Numbered from the stretch's first letter, positions 34,912-44,482 are shown. The stretch is 64,000 nt of DNA from Bordetella petrii (GCF_017356245.1 NZ_JAFMZZ010000001.1:2901943-2965942), one strand, 5' to 3'. The notes: generated by a model not told the origin, from the letters alone. Numbers and translations: made by a program.

Positions 34912-37900
34912 CGTTCGCCTACGCCTCGCAGTTCGGGCCGGTACATGTCTTCGGCCACGCTGGACGGCACGGCATAGCGCCCCGGCGTGACCACCCGCGC
35001 CATGTAGAACACCTCGACGGTATTGCGGTCCAGGGCCACGGCAGCCACGTAGCGGTCATCGCGGAACTCGCGGTGCTTGATCGCCGGGTTGGCCAGCGCA
35101 TCGGCCACCCGCGTTCCGCCGATTTCCCAGTCTTGCATGTCGGGGCTCTGCGACAGGTTCAGGTTCTCGACCTCGAGGCCGGCGGGCACGCGATCGACCA
35201 CCAGCGCATCGGGCAGGACCTGGTTGGCCGAGACCCGCAGCTTCACCACCAGCAGATCGCCGGTATGCAGCACGCCGCCGTCCCAGGGCTTGCCGTCGGG
35301 CGTGTACCAGCTGCGCTGCAGGCGGATTGCATCGCTGCGCGGCGCGGGCGGTTCCTGGCGGGTGCCTTGCAGGTCGAGTTCCACGAATAGCGGCTGCGTG
35401 CCGGTGTTGGTGAGCTGCAGGGCCGCCAGGTCGGCGCCGCGCAGGGCCACGCTGCGGTCTTGGGTGCCGCTCAGGTCCTGGCGGCCGCCGGCGGTGGCCA
35501 GCACGGCCGCCCAGGGCTGGCCGGCATCGCCGCCGGCCGCGCCGGCAGCCAGCACCAGCGCCATCTGCTCTTGGGTCGACAGGTACGAACGCCCCTGCAG
35601 GCGGCTGTCGAGCTGCGCCAGCCAGGCTTCGCGGCCCTGCTCCGCCAGCTGGTACCTGGCCGCCAGGGCGTAGGCCTGGGCGTAATCGCGCACCGCGCTG
35701 CCGTAGTCGCCCAGCCATTCGTCCCTGTAGCCGCCGCCGCCATGGTGCTGGTAGCCGTAGCCGCGCGCCAGGGCCAGGTCGACGGCCTGCTCCATGCGTG
35801 CCGAATCGCCCATCAGCTGGAAGGCCGCTGCCAGCTGAATCAGCGGCAGCGGCGACAGAGCGCGTTCCTGGTACCGGTCGAACAGTTGGCGCACGGTCGA
35901 CAGCGGCGCCTGGCGGTCGCGCGCCAGCACCAGCGCCGCCGCCGCGAAGCCGGCGAAGCGGCGATGGTCGTTGCGCAGCGTACTCGCGTAGTCGCGGTCG
36001 ACTCGGCCGCTCTGCAGTTCGCGGCGCAGCTTGTCGGGCCAGGTGCCGAAGCTGCCGGGGCTTTGCTGCAGCTGTTCCAGCAGCCATTGTTTGGGACGCG
36101 CCAGCGCAGCCTCGGGCACCGCGAATTCGTGGTCGCGCGCATCCTGCATGAAACCGGTGGCATACGCGGTCAGCCAGATGTCGCGCGACGAGGCGTCGCC
36201 CCACAGCGAGTATGCGCCCGAGGCATTGCGCATGCCGGCCAGGCGCCCCAGCGCGCCGGCGACCTTGTCGGCGCGCGCTTGCCGAGTGCGCGGCGGCAGG
36301 CCGAAGCGCCGGGCATCGGCATCGTCGATCAATACCCAGGGAAGCGCGGCGCTGATGGTCTGCTCGGTGCAGCCATACGGATAGCTGAGCAGGCGCTGCA
36401 CCAGGCGCGCCACATTGATGGGCGGCCGGTTCGACAGGCTGAGGCTGGCGGTGATCGAATCCGGGTAATAGCCCGCCGCCAGCGCCGCACCGGGCGCGAA
36501 GCTGGCGCCAGGCGCCAGCCGCACCCGCCGCAGCTGGTTCTCGGCCGCGTGGGCCGGCTGTACCTGCAGCACGGATTCGCGCACGATGTGCACCGGCCTG
36601 GCCCCGCCCTTGCCGTCGATCTGCAGCCGCAGCTGCCCCAGGCCGTACGAGCCGGTGGGCGTGGCCACAAAGCGCAAGGTAGTGCGCTGGCGGTCTTTCA
36701 GCGTGACCGAGCGCGTGCCGTCGGCAATGGCCAGCGGATCGAGGGCGCGCAGGTTCACCGTGACCTGCTGCGTGGCGCCGCTGAGATTGGTGATATCCAG
36801 CGCCACGGCGGCCTGGTCGCCCGGCGTGATGAAGCGCGGCGTGCTGAGCTCGGCCACGATGGGCGCGGCCACGACCATCTCGGCATCGGTGCTGCCGTAT
36901 TTGTCGTCGCTGAACGCCACCGCCATCAGGCGCAGCGTGCCGTTGAAATCGGGCAGGTCGAGCGGGATATCGGCTTCGCCCTGCCCGTTCAGCGCCACCG
37001 GCCCGGAGAACAGGTCGACCAGCTTGACCTTGCGCGGCAGGCTGCGGCTGTCGCCGCGCAGCGCCGCGTCGCCGCCCCACTTCAGGCGGCCCGTGGTGCC
37101 GTCCATTTTCTCGATCAGCTTGCCGTACATATCGCGCAATTCGGCCGCATAGCGATGCTTGCCGAAGAAGAAATCGAGCGGGTCCGGCGTGGCATATTGG
37201 TTGATGTTCAGGATGCCGACATCGACCGCCGACAACGTGACCATGGCCCGCCCGCCCTGGGCGCCGTCGACCTTGACGCGCACCGTGGCGCGCTTTTCGG
37301 GCTCGACCTTGGCCGGCGCATCGAGCGTGACGGCCAGCTTGCGTTCGGCGCTGCCGATGGGCAGGAACGCCAGGCCCAGCGCGCGGGCCGGCGTGACCCG
37401 GTCGCCCGCGCTGCCGGGGCGGAACACCACGGCCGACACGTACAGATCGTGCCGCTTCCAGGAAGGATCAAGCGGAATCTCGAGCGGCGTGCCGGCAGCC
37501 TGCACCGGCACCCAGCGCGACCACAGCATGCGGTCGCCCTCGACCGTGACCAGCGCCTGCCCGTCGTGCGGCGGCGTGATGGTCAGCTTGACGGTATCGC
37601 CGGGCCGGGCGGGCACGCCTTCCAGCTTCATTTGCACCCGGTCGGGCCGGTTGCCCACGGCCTCGGCGTCTTGCGCGCCCCAGCCGGCGTAGAACCGATA
37701 GCGCGCGACCTGGCCGGTCTGCGGGTCGGCGATCTCGAGCCGGTAGCGGCCCCAGCCCACCGGCAGCGACAGCGAGCTGCGGTCGGGCAGCGCAATGACG
37801 CGCGATTCCACCAGTTCCTCGGTATCGGTATAGCCGCTGTTCCAGCCGCGCTGGTCGTCGTAGCGCCAGTAATACCGGCGGTTCTCGCGATACAGGCGCA

Positions 37901-40049
37901 ATTGCGCCTCGGGCAGCGGCGCCACCTTGCCCGCCGCATCCACGCGCACGACTTCGAATGCCGCCGGCGCGCCTTCGCGCGTGACGTCGTCGTCGAACAG
38001 CGGGCGCACGGCGATCAGCTTGTCGGCCGGCCAGACACTGCGTTCAATCGAGCGCACCACCGGCCGCCCGCCCGATTCCAGCAGGCTGGCGGACAGTCGC
38101 ACCCGCAGCGGCGAATGCGCCGCGCCCGCGCCTTGCGGATCGACCGTCAGCTGCGCCGCTCCCTGGTCGTCGAGCTTGCCCCCGGGCAATTCTTCGTAGT
38201 GGCGCAGCGTGTCGTCGCCGACGTCGCCGAACACAAAGCCCGGCCACTGCTGCGCCAGCGCGTAGCGGTCGCGCTTGACCTGGAAACTGGCAAGCAGCCG
38301 GTTGCCGGCAGCCGGCGCGCCGTACAGGTAGTCGCCCTGCACGTCGATGCGCCACGGCTCGCCCGGCGCCAGCACGGCCTGGGCGGAATCCAGCCGCAGC
38401 TTCATGCGCTCGGGCAGGAACTCCTCGACCTGGAACCACCATGACGCGTCCGGCACCCGGGCCGCGGGATCGACCCGCAGTTCGAGCAGCCATTTGCCGG
38501 TCTGCGCATCGACGGGCAGCCCGACGGCATGTTCGACATAGCCCGGCGCCTGGGCCGCCGGCTGCCACAGCTCGCTGCGCACCACGCGGCCATCGGGGCG
38601 CTTCAGGGTGGCCGTCAACGGGGCCCGCGGCAGCGGGCGGCCGTCGGGGTCGCGCGGCAGCACCGATACCTGGAACGTCTCGCCGGGCCGGTACAGATTG
38701 CGCCCCGCGTAGACAAACAGATTATTGTTGCGGGCCGGATGCCCGCCGATATCGTATTCGGACAAATCCAGCGCCGGCTCGCCCAGGGCCAGCACGGTCA
38801 GTTCGGCGCCGCGCGCCGCGCGCACCAGGCGCGCACGGGACGGATCGCCGTCGAAACGCACGTGGCCGCCCTGGTCGGCGCGGGCCCGCGCCAGCACCTT
38901 GCCGGCGCCGTCGACCAGTTCCACGTCCGCGTCGGCCACCGGCTGGCCGCTTTTGAGCGACACCGCATAGGCCTCGATGCGGTCGGCGTAGCGGCGCGTA
39001 TGCAGGCCGATGTCGCTGACATAAAAGTACGTGACCTGGTATTCGTAGCGAAAGCGCCCCGGCTCGCTCATTACCGCCACGTAAATGCCAGGCTGCCGCA
39101 GTTCGGCCAGGCTCTCCACGGGCAGGAACGTGACATGGCGCCGGTTGGGACGGTCGTCGGTCAGGAAGCGGCCCTGGTAGACGCTGGTGGTCAGGCTGTG
39201 CAGCCGGTCGAGATCCCAATTGCTGACCGAGCCCTTCAGGCTGCGGTTATCGGCATAGCGCCATTCGTCCTCGTCATCGTCGTCATCGGCGGTACGGCCC
39301 AGGCCCAGCACATCGTCGAAGAATTCAGCCATGTGCTCGGGCGCCACGCGCAGGAATTGCACATCGACCTCGGGCACGTTGACCGTGGTCACGGGCAGGC
39401 CGCCGTTCTGCCCGGCCGGCAGCACCACGCCGCGGCTGGCGAAATAGAACGAAGGCGGCATGGCGGGCGTCTGCACGCTGCACTGGTGGTCGGCGCCCAG
39501 CGTGGCGCCCGCCCTGGCGCCCGGCAAGGCGGCGCGCAACCGCACGGCGTAGCTGCGCTGCGGCTGCACATAGGGGAAGTACGCCATGCGCGGGTTGTCG
39601 CCCACCACCCAGGCGCCCTGCACCGGCTTGCCCTGGGCCGCCGGCGCGCCGGCGGCCACCACGGCCGCCTTGCTGGCCGCGGCAGCGGCGTCCTGGCCGT
39701 CGTCGGCCTTGACCGCGCCGGTATCGATGACACCCAGGAAAGCATCGAGATCGGCCTTGCGGTCGACCGGCTGGGTAAACGTGACCGCCAGGGCCAGCGT
39801 ATCGTTATATTCGCGCGCCTGGCAGTCCAGCACCGCGAACGGATCTGCCTGGCCGACCGTGGCGGCGGCCGGCTGGGCCGCGCCGGACGGCTGTGAAGGG
39901 GATGCCGCCGGCGCGCGCGGCGCCGGCTCGGCCGAGGCCGCCGGCGCCTGCGTGGACGGCGCGCCCCCGTGCCCGGCCCACCACCCCAGTCCGACGGCGA
40001 TCGCCACCACCACCGCCAGTATCCCGACAGCGCCCCCTCTTTCACTCAT
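34866..40049 (-). CDS. yfhM: Bacterial alpha-2-macroglobulin (YfhM/ECAM-like)
   Basis: A 1727-residue periplasmic protease trap. MG-like domains, the A2M-N region and the thioester domain can be recognised; the thioester motif is C1227-T-E-Q1230 in YPYGCTEQT, so a reactive thioester is likely. The N-terminus is a hydrophobic anchor at about 7-25 (GAVGILAVVVAIAVGLGWWAGHG) with no lipobox cysteine, whereas E. coli YfhM is a lipoprotein. Partner PBP1C is encoded immediately downstream, and together they are thought to protect and repair the envelope when foreign proteases enter. It starts 107 bases after clpS. Confidence 0.92.
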   Translation of the reverse strand: MSERGGAVGILAVVVAIAVGLGWWAGHGGAPSTQAPAASAEPAPRAPAASPSQPSGAAQPAAATVGQADPFAVLDCQAREYNDTLALAVTFTQPVDRKADLDAFLGVIDTGAVKADDGQDAAAAASKAAVVAAGAPAAQGKPVQGAWVVGDNPRMAYFPYVQPQRSYAVRLRAALPGARAGATLGADHQCSVQTPAMPPSFYFASRGVVLPAGQNGGLPVTTVNVPEVDVQFLRVAPEHMAEFFDDVLGLGRTADDDDDEDEWRYADNRSLKGSVSNWDLDRLHSLTTSVYQGRFLTDDRPNRRHVTFLPVESLAELRQPGIYVAVMSEPGRFRYEYQVTYFYVSDIGLHTRRYADRIEAYAVSLKSGQPVADADVELVDGAGKVLARARADQGGHVRFDGDPSRARLVRAARGAELTVLALGEPALDLSEYDIGGHPARNNNLFVYAGRNLYRPGETFQVSVLPRDPDGRPLPRAPLTATLKRPDGRVVRSELWQPAAQAPGYVEHAVGLPVDAQTGKWLLELRVDPAARVPDASWWFQVEEFLPERMKLRLDSAQAVLAPGEPWRIDVQGDYLYGAPAAGNRLLASFQVKRDRYALAQQWPGFVFGDVGDDTLRHYEELPGGKLDDQGAAQLTVDPQGAGAAHSPLRVRLSASLLESGGRPVVRSIERSVWPADKLIAVRPLFDDDVTREGAPAAFEVVRVDAAGKVAPLPEAQLRLYRENRRYYWRYDDQRGWNSGYTDTEELVESRVIALPDRSSLSLPVGWGRYRLEIADPQTGQVARYRFYAGWGAQDAEAVGNRPDRVQMKLEGVPARPGDTVKLTITPPHDGQALVTVEGDRMLWSRWVPVQAAGTPLEIPLDPSWKRHDLYVSAVVFRPGSAGDRVTPARALGLAFLPIGSAERKLAVTLDAPAKVEPEKRATVRVKVDGAQGGRAMVTLSAVDVGILNINQYATPDPLDFFFGKHRYAAELRDMYGKLIEKMDGTTGRLKWGGDAALRGDSRSLPRKVKLVDLFSGPVALNGQGEADIPLDLPDFNGTLRLMAVAFSDDKYGSTDAEMVVAAPIVAELSTPRFITPGDQAAVALDITNLSGATQQVTVNLRALDPLAIADGTRSVTLKDRQRTTLRFVATPTGSYGLGQLRLQIDGKGGARPVHIVRESVLQVQPAHAAENQLRRVRLAPGASFAPGAALAAGYYPDSITASLSLSNRPPINVARLVQRLLSYPYGCTEQTISAALPWVLIDDADARRFGLPPRTRQARADKVAGALGRLAGMRNASGAYSLWGDASSRDIWLTAYATGFMQDARDHEFAVPEAALARPKQWLLEQLQQSPGSFGTWPDKLRRELQSGRVDRDYASTLRNDHRRFAGFAAAALVLARDRQAPLSTVRQLFDRYQERALSPLPLIQLAAAFQLMGDSARMEQAVDLALARGYGYQHHGGGGYRDEWLGDYGSAVRDYAQAYALAARYQLAEQGREAWLAQLDSRLQGRSYLSTQEQMALVLAAGAAGGDAGQPWAAVLATAGGRQDLSGTQDRSVALRGADLAALQLTNTGTQPLFVELDLQGTRQEPPAPRSDAIRLQRSWYTPDGKPWDGGVLHTGDLLVVKLRVSANQVLPDALVVDRVPAGLEVENLNLSQSPDMQDWEIGGTRVADALANPAIKHREFRDDRYVAAVALDRNTVEVFYMARVVTPGRYAVPSSVAEDMYRPELRGVGERWSPIEIRDRGAASQ

Positions 40050-40156
40050 GACATGCCCCTGTACAGCGTGTGCGAGCGCGGCGCGCCCTGGATCGCCGAG
40101 CCGGCCGGCGCCGGTGCACGGCGGATACTGAGTTGCTTTTTATACTGGCCTGCTTT

Positions 40157-40471
40157 CTATACCGGCTCCATGACGCATTGCAGCGGATGCTGGCGCGCGC
40201 GCGCATACTGGGCCACCTGCGCAATGCGCGTGGCGGCCACATCGCGCGGATAAACGCCACAGGCGCCGCGGCCTTCATGGTGGACCTGCAGCATGATGCG
40301 GGTGGCATCTTCCTGGTTCTTGCCAAAGAACTTCTGCAAGACCTTCACTACGAATTCCATCGGCGTGTAGTCGTCATTGAGCAGCACTACCTGGTACATG
40401 GGAGGCGGCGCGGTGCGGGCCGGCGCCTTTTCCACAGCCACGTCATGCTGGGTATCCAAGGTCGAACTCAT
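40157..40471 (-). CDS. clpS: ClpA adaptor protein ClpS
   Basis: A 104-residue adaptor that hands N-degron substrates to ClpAP. The flexible N-terminus precedes the core [27 protein letters not shown] and the ClpA-contact segment [24 protein letters not shown]. The ATG at 40471 gives the normal length. Unlike the usual clpS-clpA pair, the next genes downstream are the macroglobulin and pbpC. It is divergent from the cold-shock gene. Confidence 0.94.
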   Translation of the reverse strand: MSSTLDTQHDVAVEKAPARTAPPPMYQVVLLNDDYTPMEFVVKVLQKFFGKNQEDATRIMLQVHHEGRGACGVYPRDVAATRIAQVAQYARARQHPLQCVMEPV

Positions 40472-40552
40472 AGGGCGGGATTCTATTGAAACAGGGACCG
40501 GCAACGCCGGGACTTACGTAAAATTACACGCAGAAATGCGTAGTTTCCACAC

Positions 40553-40582
40553 TTGACGCCGGAAAGAAAAGCAGAGCATTAT
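40553..40582 (+). promoter_or_regulatory. Candidate promoter of the cold-shock gene
   Basis: TTGACG (40553-40558) and CATTAT (40577-40582) are 18 bases apart and leave a leader of about 100 bases, the kind of long 5' region that cold-shock mRNAs use. Confidence 0.45.
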
Positions 40583-40692
40583 CCACGCATTCGGGGGTCC
40601 TTAGCTGCAGGGAGGCCCACCCGGAAGCCGGAAGGCCGTTGGCCCAGGCCGAATGCCTTCTGTCAAACATACGATTCAATGAGGCAGTCCGC

Positions 40693-40938
40693 ATGTCTGA
40701 TACGACCGCAACCGCCGTCCAAGGGGACAATCCCAAATCGACGGGTACCGTCAAATGGTTCAACGATGCGAAAGGTTTCGGCTTCATTACGCCCGATGAC
40801 GGCGGTGAAGATCTGTTCGCGCATTTTTCGTCCATCCAGATGAACGGGTTCAAGACCCTGAAAGAAGGCCAGAAAGTGGCGTTCGAAATCATCCAGGGTC
40901 CTAAAGGCAAACAGGCATTGAACATCACATCGGCCTGA
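40693..40938 (+). CDS. Cold-shock domain protein (CspA family)
   Basis: An 81-residue single-stranded nucleic-acid-binding protein. The cold-shock domain has [32 protein letters not shown], with RNP1 GFGFI and an RNP2 that reads DLFAHF instead of the common DVFVHF. A short N-terminal extension ([16 protein letters not shown]) precedes it. The start at 40693 has GAGGCAG upstream. The place beside clpS recalls cspD-clpS of gammaproteobacteria, though here the two are divergent. Confidence 0.93.
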   Translation: MSDTTATAVQGDNPKSTGTVKWFNDAKGFGFITPDDGGEDLFAHFSSIQMNGFKTLKEGQKVAFEIIQGPKGKQALNITSA

Positions 40939-40954
40939 CGCCCAGTATCTGTAC

Positions 40955-40996
40955 AACGCCGCCCGTGCGCCGGCCCATCCGGCACCGGGCGGCGTT
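40955..40996 (+). terminator. Terminator of the cold-shock gene
   Basis: AACGCCGCCCG (40955-40965) pairs with CGGGCGGCGTT (40986-40996), with a smaller GCCGG/CCGGC stem inside. Confidence 0.6.
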
Positions 40997-41053
40997 ATTG
41001 CCCGGGCGGGGCGCAATGCCCCGCCCTGTTATTTTCCGCCGTTTCCCCATTCC

Positions 41054-41539
41054 ATGTCGACCCATCGCCTGCAGCCCTACCCGCGCTTTTTCATCCAGGC
41101 GGCCGTCGCCCTTGCCGCGCTGCTGGGCCTGCCGGCCAGCGCCACGGCCCAGCATGCCGCCCCCGCCAGCCCCCAGAGCAGGCTGCCCGTGGCCGAGTTG
41201 TCGGCCGGCATACACATCATCCACGCCGAAGTCGCCAGCACCGAAGACACGCGCCGCATCGGCCTGATGCAGCGCCAGAGCCTGCCCGACAACAACGGCA
41301 TGCTGTTCGTGTTCGAACTGCCCGACCTGCAATGCTTCTGGATGCGCAATACGCTGCTGCCGCTGTCCATCGCCTTCATTGCCGATGACGGCGCCATCGT
41401 CAACATCGCCGACATGGCGCCGCAAACCGACGACGCCCATTGCTCGGCCCGGCCGGTGCGCTACGCGCTCGAAATGGCGCAAGGCTGGTTCGCCGCGCAC
41501 GGCATCAAGGAAGGCAACCGCATAAACGGCCTGCCTTGA
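41054..41539 (+). CDS. DUF192-family exported protein
   Basis: A 161-residue protein with a signal peptide (about 1-33, FFIQAAVALAALLGLPASATAQ) and a DUF192 domain over the rest (EVASTEDTRRIGLMQRQSLPDNNGMLFVFELPDLQCFWMRNTLLPLSIAFIADDGAIVNI). The WMRNTLLPL signature is diagnostic. The biochemical role of the family is unknown. It is a single gene between csp and a strong shared terminator. Confidence 0.85.
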   Translation: MSTHRLQPYPRFFIQAAVALAALLGLPASATAQHAAPASPQSRLPVAELSAGIHIIHAEVASTEDTRRIGLMQRQSLPDNNGMLFVFELPDLQCFWMRNTLLPLSIAFIADDGAIVNIADMAPQTDDAHCSARPVRYALEMAQGWFAAHGIKEGNRINGLP

Positions 41540-41561
41540 ATATTCCTGGGCCGTTCAAATG

Positions 41562-41590
41562 AAAAAGAGCCGGCAATGCCGGCTCTTTTT
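41562..41590. terminator. Bidirectional terminator between DUF192 gene and thiolase
   Basis: AAAAAGAGCCGGC (41562-41574) and GCCGGCTCTTTTT (41578-41590) form a 13-bp perfect stem with a 3-base loop and U-runs on both strands, serving two convergent genes. Confidence 0.92.
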
Positions 41591-41608
41591 ATTGCCTGCG
41601 GCGCGGGA

Positions 41609-42814
41609 TCAGACCCGTTCGAGCACCACCGCGATGCCCTGGCCCACGCCGATGCACATGGTGCACAGCGCATAGCGGCCGCCGGTGCGGTGCAGCTGGT
41701 TGATGGCGGTGGTGGCCAGGCGGGCGCCGCTGGCGCCCAGCGGATGCCCCAGCGCGATGGCGCCGCCGTTGGGATTGACGCGCGCGTCGTCGTCGGCAAT
41801 GCCCAGGTCGCGCAGCACGGCCAGGCCCTGCGCGGCAAAGGCCTCGTTCAGTTCGATGACGTCGATCTGCTCGAGCTTCAGGCCGGTGAGTTCGAGCACC
41901 TTGCGGGTGGCCGGGGCCGGACCCATGCCCATGATGCGCGGGGCCACGCCGGCCGTCGCCATGCCCACCACGCGCGCGCGCGGCGTCAGGCCGTAGCGGG
42001 CGGCGCCGCGCTCGTCGGCCAGCAGCAGCGCCGCGGCGCCGTCGTTCACGCCCGAGGCATTGCCGGCCGTTACCGAGCCGCCTTCGCGCACCACGCCCTT
42101 CAGGCGCCCCAGCGCTTCCACGCTGGTTTCACGCGGGTGCTCGTCTTTGGCCACCACGATCGGATCGCCCTTTTTCTGGGCGATGGACACAGGCGTGATT
42201 TCGGCATCGAAAAAGCCCTCGCGCTGCGCGCGGGCGGTTTTTTCCTGGCTGGCCAGCGCGAACTTGTCCTGGTCGGCGCGGCTGATCTTGAAATCGTCGG
42301 CCACGTTCTCGGCGGTTTCGGGCATCGAGTCGACGCCATACTGGGCCTTCATGAGCTTGTTGACGAAACGCCAGCCGATGGTGGTGTCGTAGATGGCGGC
42401 ATTGCGCGAGAACGCGGTGTCGGCCTTGCCCATGACGAAAGGCGCACGGCTCATGCTTTCGACGCCGCCGGCCAGCATCAGGCCGGCCTCGCCCGCCCGG
42501 ATGGCGCGCGCCGCGGTGCCGATGGCGTCCAGGCCCGAGCCGCACAGGCGGTTGAGCGTGGCGCCCGGCACCTCGATGGGCAGCCCGGCCAGCAGCGTGG
42601 CCATGCGGGCCACGTTGCGGTTGTCTTCGCCCGCCTGGTTGGCGCAGCCCAGGATCACATCGGCCAGTTCATCCCAGTGCACGCCGGTGTTGCGCGCCAT
42701 CAGCGCCTTGATCGGCACGGCGGCCAGGTCGTCGGCGCGCACCGGCGCCAGGGCGCCGCCGTAGCGGCCGAAAGGAGTGCGGATGGCATCGCAGATGTAA
42801 GCATGCACGGTCAT
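41609..42814 (-). CDS. pcaF: 3-oxoadipyl-CoA thiolase (acetyl-CoA C-acyltransferase)
   Basis: A 401-residue thiolase that splits 3-oxoadipyl-CoA into succinyl-CoA and acetyl-CoA at the end of the beta-ketoadipate and phenylacetate routes. Active-site residues are visible: Cys91 in LNRLCGSGLDAIG, the His in GGAIALGHPLGASG and the second Cys in ALCTMCIGVGQG. The ending MCIGVGQGIAVVLERV is typical of PcaF/PaaJ. No other pca or paa gene is adjacent, so the exact pathway is inferred; a general acetoacetyl-CoA thiolase is less likely. Confidence 0.85.
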   Translation of the reverse strand: MTVHAYICDAIRTPFGRYGGALAPVRADDLAAVPIKALMARNTGVHWDELADVILGCANQAGEDNRNVARMATLLAGLPIEVPGATLNRLCGSGLDAIGTAARAIRAGEAGLMLAGGVESMSRAPFVMGKADTAFSRNAAIYDTTIGWRFVNKLMKAQYGVDSMPETAENVADDFKISRADQDKFALASQEKTARAQREGFFDAEITPVSIAQKKGDPIVVAKDEHPRETSVEALGRLKGVVREGGSVTAGNASGVNDGAAALLLADERGAARYGLTPRARVVGMATAGVAPRIMGMGPAPATRKVLELTGLKLEQIDVIELNEAFAAQGLAVLRDLGIADDDARVNPNGGAIALGHPLGASGARLATTAINQLHRTGGRYALCTMCIGVGQGIAVVLERV

Positions 42815-42906
42815 GGATCGAAGCCCGAAGAGAATGTGACGAAGGAAAAAGCGAATCTTTCGATGTTACGCCAGCAGCGTCGGGACGGGCATGGCGCTCC
42901 GCCGGT

Positions 42907-42944
42907 GTGTCCACAAAATGGACAGTGTCTACGTGCTGGACACT
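42907..42944. repeat. Nested inverted repeats TGTCCA/TGGACA and CAGTGTC/GACACTG
   Basis: TGTCCA-CAAAA-TGGACA (42907-42923) and CAGTGTC (42922-42928) with GACACTG (42938-42944) stand side by side between clcA and the thiolase gene. They could be a terminator of clcA or a dispersed element. Confidence 0.4.
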
Positions 42945-42952
42945 GGAGGGGG

Positions 42953-44335
42953 CTACGGGCCGTCGCGGGCAGCCCGCGCGGCCTCGACCTGCGCCTGCCG
43001 GCGATAGCGCCCCGCCGCGAAATGGTAGAACGGCTGCGGGCAGAACTGGCGCGCCACCACCGATGCCGATAAAGCCCCCACCAGCAGCCAGAACAGCATG
43101 GGCTGGCTGCCGGTCATTTCCATCACGATCACGCTGGCGGTCAGCGGCGACTGCGTGGCCGCGGCCAGAAAGGCCGCCATGGAGATCAGCACCAGCACGC
43201 GCCGGTCGACCTCGCCGCCGCTCAGCTCCCACAGATGCTGCCCGATGCCGGCGCCGGTGGTCAGCGCCGGCGTGAAAATGCCGCCCGGAATGCCTGCCCA
43301 GTACGACACCACCGTGGCGGCCAGCTTGGCCAGCCCGAATGCCGCGGGCCCTTCGGACTCGCCGGACAGCAGCCCGCCGGCGACCGCATAGCCTGTGCCA
43401 TACACTGTGTCCTGGCTGAGAGCGCCCAGCACGGCCAGGGCCAGGCCCATGGCCGCCGCGGTGTAAATCGGGTGGCGGCGGATCCAGCCGCGCCACAAGA
43501 CAGGCGCGACACCGGCCGCCCCCTTGCTCAGCAGGCGGCTGAACACGCCGCCCAGCACGCCATTGACCAGGCCGCACAGCAGCACCCACATGGCCATGTA
43601 GTGCGGCAGGGAAGTTCCGCCGAAGGTGCCGAAATACGGGTTGTTGCCCGCCAGCGCCACCACCAGGAAACCGGCCGCCAGCACCCCGATCAGCACCAGC
43701 CGCTGCCAGCGCAGCACCGTGCCGCGCCCCAGTTCTTCAATGGCGAAGATCACGCCCGCCAGCGGGGCGTTGAAGGCGGCGGCCAGGCCGCCCGCCGCGC
43801 CGGCGGCGATCAGTTCGTTGGCATGGAAGCCGCGCAGCGGCACGCCCATGCGCCGCCAGAAGCGTCCCCAGGCCAGCATGACGGCGGCGCCGACCTGCAC
43901 CGAGGGGCCTTCGCGGCCGGCCGAGGCGCCCGCCGCCAGGCCCAGGAAGGTCAATGGAATCTTCCAGACCGTCTGGCGGGGCGACACCAGGCTGGTTTGC
44001 GCCGGCCCGGGCGGCAGGGTCAGCGCGCCGATCACTTGCGGGATCCCGCTGCCGGCCGCCTTGGGCGCCAGCCGCAGGGTCAGCCAGCGCAACAGGGCGA
44101 AGGCGGCGGGAATAAGTACGAATGCCAGCCAGCCGTAGCGGGACACCCAGGCGTGGTTCCATTCCAGGGCCAGGTCGGCCAGGCGGGCAAAGCCCAGCGA
44201 TACCAGCGCCACCAGGGCGGCGCCGCCCAGCAGCAGGCCCAGTTGCAGGCTTTTGCGCGACAGGCGTCCCATCTGGCGCGCCTTGCGGTGGGACAACAAG
44301 CGCAGGCGGGTCGTCAGGCGGCGAATCAGTGGCAT
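42953..44335 (-). CDS. ClC-family chloride channel/transporter
   Basis: A 460-residue protein with the ClC fold of about 18 helices and no CBS domains. The three ion-binding signatures are present: GSGIPQ, GREGPSVQ (containing the gating glutamate) and GIFTPAL. A long basic N-terminus (MPLIRRLTTRLRLLSHRKARQMGRLSRKS) precedes the first helix. It probably exchanges chloride for protons. It stands alone between the thiolase gene and sodB. Confidence 0.9.
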   Translation of the reverse strand: MPLIRRLTTRLRLLSHRKARQMGRLSRKSLQLGLLLGGAALVALVSLGFARLADLALEWNHAWVSRYGWLAFVLIPAAFALLRWLTLRLAPKAAGSGIPQVIGALTLPPGPAQTSLVSPRQTVWKIPLTFLGLAAGASAGREGPSVQVGAAVMLAWGRFWRRMGVPLRGFHANELIAAGAAGGLAAAFNAPLAGVIFAIEELGRGTVLRWQRLVLIGVLAAGFLVVALAGNNPYFGTFGGTSLPHYMAMWVLLCGLVNGVLGGVFSRLLSKGAAGVAPVLWRGWIRRHPIYTAAAMGLALAVLGALSQDTVYGTGYAVAGGLLSGESEGPAAFGLAKLAATVVSYWAGIPGGIFTPALTTGAGIGQHLWELSGGEVDRRVLVLISMAAFLAAATQSPLTASVIVMEMTGSQPMLFWLLVGALSASVVARQFCPQPFYHFAAGRYRRQAQVEAARAARDGP

Positions 44336-44457
44336 GGTCGGCTGGCAGGCATGGAAAACGAAGCGGGCGGCGGCGCGGCTGGCCCGCTACCATACCACTG
44401 CAGCGCAGGCAGCGGCAGGCGGCACGCCAGCCTCCGCCCTGCCCCGCGCGCCAACGA

Positions 44458-44482
44458 AAACGCCCGGCCAAGCCGGGCGTTT
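44458..44482 (-). terminator. Terminator of sodB
   Basis: AAACGCCCGGC (44458-44468) and GCCGGGCGTTT (44472-44482) form an 11-bp stem with a 3-base loop; GTTTTCG follows on the minus strand. Confidence 0.85.

Noticed and set aside
40577..40590. DnaA box near TTATCCACG upstream of the cold-shock gene
   Set aside because: A single mismatched copy with no second box is within chance expectation.
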